NCBI GenBank assembly: GCA_900763175.1
Contig: CAAFJI010000360.1
Location: forward strand, 1 to 6,918
DNA length: 6,918 nucleotides
Source: Lachnospiraceae bacterium
Lineage (GTDB): Bacteria > Bacillota > Clostridia > Lachnospirales > Lachnospiraceae
Reading direction: 5' to 3'
The stretch's first letter is position 1. Each line of letters begins with the position of its first letter. A program made the translations under genes and the position numbers. Of the stretch, positions 6,078 through 6,918 are shown piece by piece. The notes beneath the pieces were generated by a model. It ran no database searches. It was not told where the DNA came from and saw nothing but the letters and a program-made list of their open reading frames with translations.

Positions 6078-6779
6078 ATGAATGTAAGCTGGACATGGCT
6101 TGGAATAGCTGTATGTATACTCATAATTGCTGCGTGCGTCTGGGGATTTAAAAGAGGATTTGTTAAGGAAATTGTATCTGCATTTTTTATGATATTGTCA
6201 TTTCTTATGGTGTGGGTAATCAATCCATATATGAATGGGTTTATAAGAAATTATACTCCTGTTTATGAGACTGTACATGAGAGATGCCAGGAGCTTGTGG
6301 AAAACCAGCTGGATGGACAAAAGAGTCTGAATAAAACAGAGCAGTCAGAATTTGTAGATAGGATGCCTGTTCCGGAAATGCTAAAGAAGTCTCTTATTCA
6401 GAATAATACTGTTGAAACTTACCAGCAGCTGGCTGTAAGCAGCTTCACAGATTATGTAGCAGATTCTCTGGCTGTGATGGCGGTGAATGGGATTTCCTTT
6501 CTGGCTTCCTATCTGCTTTCTGTAATCGTGATACGATTGCTGGGATATATTCTGGATGTTCTTGCAAAGCTTCCTGTTATCAATGGAATCAACAAGGCAG
6601 CAGGGGCGGTGGTTGGTGGTGCCAAGTGTATTGTGATCATATGGGTCGTATTCCTGGCGCTGACATTGTTGTGCAATACCCAACTTGGACAGAAGGGAAT
6701 GGAGCTGATCCAGAATGATGTATTCCTAAATTTTCTGTATAGTCAGAATGTTTTTATAAAGGTGTTTATGAGCATATAA
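6078..6779 (+). CDS. CvpA family inner-membrane protein, 233 aa
   Basis: Four hydrophobic segments are visible (about 6-22, 33-49, 132-153 and 178-198). Between the second and third is a polar stretch of some 80 residues, longer than in the shortest CvpA proteins. The signature after helix 1, WGFKRGFVKEIVS (22-34), and the LPVINGINKAAGAVVGGAKC segment (165-184) before the last helix are typical of CvpA. E. coli CvpA is needed for colicin V production; the molecular role in Gram-positives is unsettled. AAGGAG (6066-6071) overlaps the stop of the preceding gene, with ten bases between stop and ATG, so the two are one transcription unit and probably co-translated. It is the last visible gene of the envelope set and is followed about 80 bases later by a terminator. 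Confidence 0.88.
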   Translation: MNVSWTWLGIAVCILIIAACVWGFKRGFVKEIVSAFFMILSFLMVWVINPYMNGFIRNYTPVYETVHERCQELVENQLDGQKSLNKTEQSEFVDRMPVPEMLKKSLIQNNTVETYQQLAVSSFTDYVADSLAVMAVNGISFLASYLLSVIVIRLLGYILDVLAKLPVINGINKAAGAVVGGAKCIVIIWVVFLALTLLCNTQLGQKGMELIQNDVFLNFLYSQNVFIKVFMSI

Positions 6780-6810
6780 ACGGGAATTACAAGAAATTTG
6801 TAGAATTTGG

Positions 6811-6860
6811 AAAAAAATTAAAAAAAAGGGGTTGACGAAAAGAGCCTCTGATGATATACT
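6811..6860 (+). promoter_or_regulatory. Strong sigma-A promoter with A-tract (UP-like) element, reading out of the window
   Basis: TTGACG (6832-6837) and TATACT (6855-6860) are spaced by 17 bases, with TG at 6852-6853 giving an extended -10. Two seven-base or longer A-runs (6811-6827) lie directly upstream, where an UP element would bind the alpha subunit C-terminal domain. The start would be near 6867. The gene it serves lies beyond the window. The combination is typical of rRNA or tRNA promoters, but that identity is inference. Confidence 0.8.
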
Positions 6861-6895
6861 AAATCTCGCTTCAGAAGAAGCGGGATTTTCTTTTT
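6861..6895 (+). terminator. Intrinsic terminator of the envelope genes, overlapping the outgoing promoter's start
   Basis: AAATCTCGCTTC (6861-6872) pairs with GAAGCGGGATTT (6877-6888) in a 12-pair stem with one G-T wobble and an AGAA loop, followed by a T-rich tail (6886-6889 and 6891-6895 around one C). It stops transcripts arriving from the CvpA gene. The 5' arm starts directly after the -10 box of the outgoing promoter, so a transcript starting near 6867 would carry only the inner six pairs. Confidence 0.75.
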
Positions 6896-6917
6896 CAGAT
6901 TCAGATGAAAAAGAAAA
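6886..6917. repeat. Perfect 12-base inverted repeat sharing the terminator T-tract
   Basis: TTTTCTTTTTCA (6886-6897) is exactly complementary to TGAAAAAGAAAA (6906-6917) around an eight-base loop. The left arm coincides with the T-tract and the foot of the preceding terminator stem, so the two hairpins cannot both form fully. It may be an alternative leader structure, or simply an A-rich upstream element of a following promoter. The window ends here. Confidence 0.6.
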
Positions 6918-6918
6918 A

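Overview
The window looks like chromosomal DNA of a spore-forming Clostridia member, most likely Lachnospiraceae (the Blautia, Dorea or Ruminococcus kind). The reasons are moderate GC with AT-rich spacers, strong AGGAG-type ribosome binding sites, a two-gene (split) transketolase, a YyaC-type spore protein, and a LysM / DUF5711-like / CvpA trio. The taxonomic call is inference, since no rRNA is visible. There are seven intact protein genes and no sign of frameshifts, insertion sequences, CRISPR or phage.

Region 1 (1-2509, + strand) is a non-oxidative pentose-phosphate operon. A near-consensus sigma-A promoter with an extended -10 lies at the left edge. It drives a small class-I transaldolase of the FSA/TalC family, then the N-terminal (ThDP-binding) and C-terminal (pyrimidine-binding/transketolase C) halves of transketolase. 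Spacings are tight: 14 bases, then a 13-base overlap. Together they interconvert C3-C7 sugar phosphates, linking glycolysis to pentoses and erythrose 4-phosphate.

Region 2 (2506-3087, - strand) is a convergent yyaC gene for a GPR-like spore protease-family protein. It has a candidate forespore (sigma-F/sigma-G type) promoter. The transketolase and yyaC reading frames overlap tail to tail by 4 bases, so there is no intergenic room for a terminator. A large hairpin followed by seven T residues, in the sense of the sugar operon, lies inside the yyaC coding region, about 210 bases past the transketolase stop.

Region 3 (3259-6779, + strand) is a set of three membrane-anchored envelope proteins. 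The first has a cytoplasmic-looking N-terminal domain that I read as a degenerate JAB/MPN (JAMM) fold, one transmembrane helix, a long acidic linker and a C-terminal LysM. The second is a DUF5711-like protein with a basic N-tail, one TM helix and a beta-rich, propeller-like ectodomain. The third is a CvpA-family four-TM protein. An internal promoter at the 3' end of the LysM gene may let the last two be expressed separately.

Region 4 (6780-6918) is non-coding. It holds an A-tract (UP-like) element, a textbook sigma-A promoter (TTGACG-17-TATACT), an intrinsic terminator whose 5' arm begins right after that -10 box, and a second perfect A/T inverted repeat that reuses the terminator's T-tract. 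The promoter points out of the window to a gene that cannot be seen; the A-tract and promoter strength suggest a stable-RNA or other highly expressed unit.
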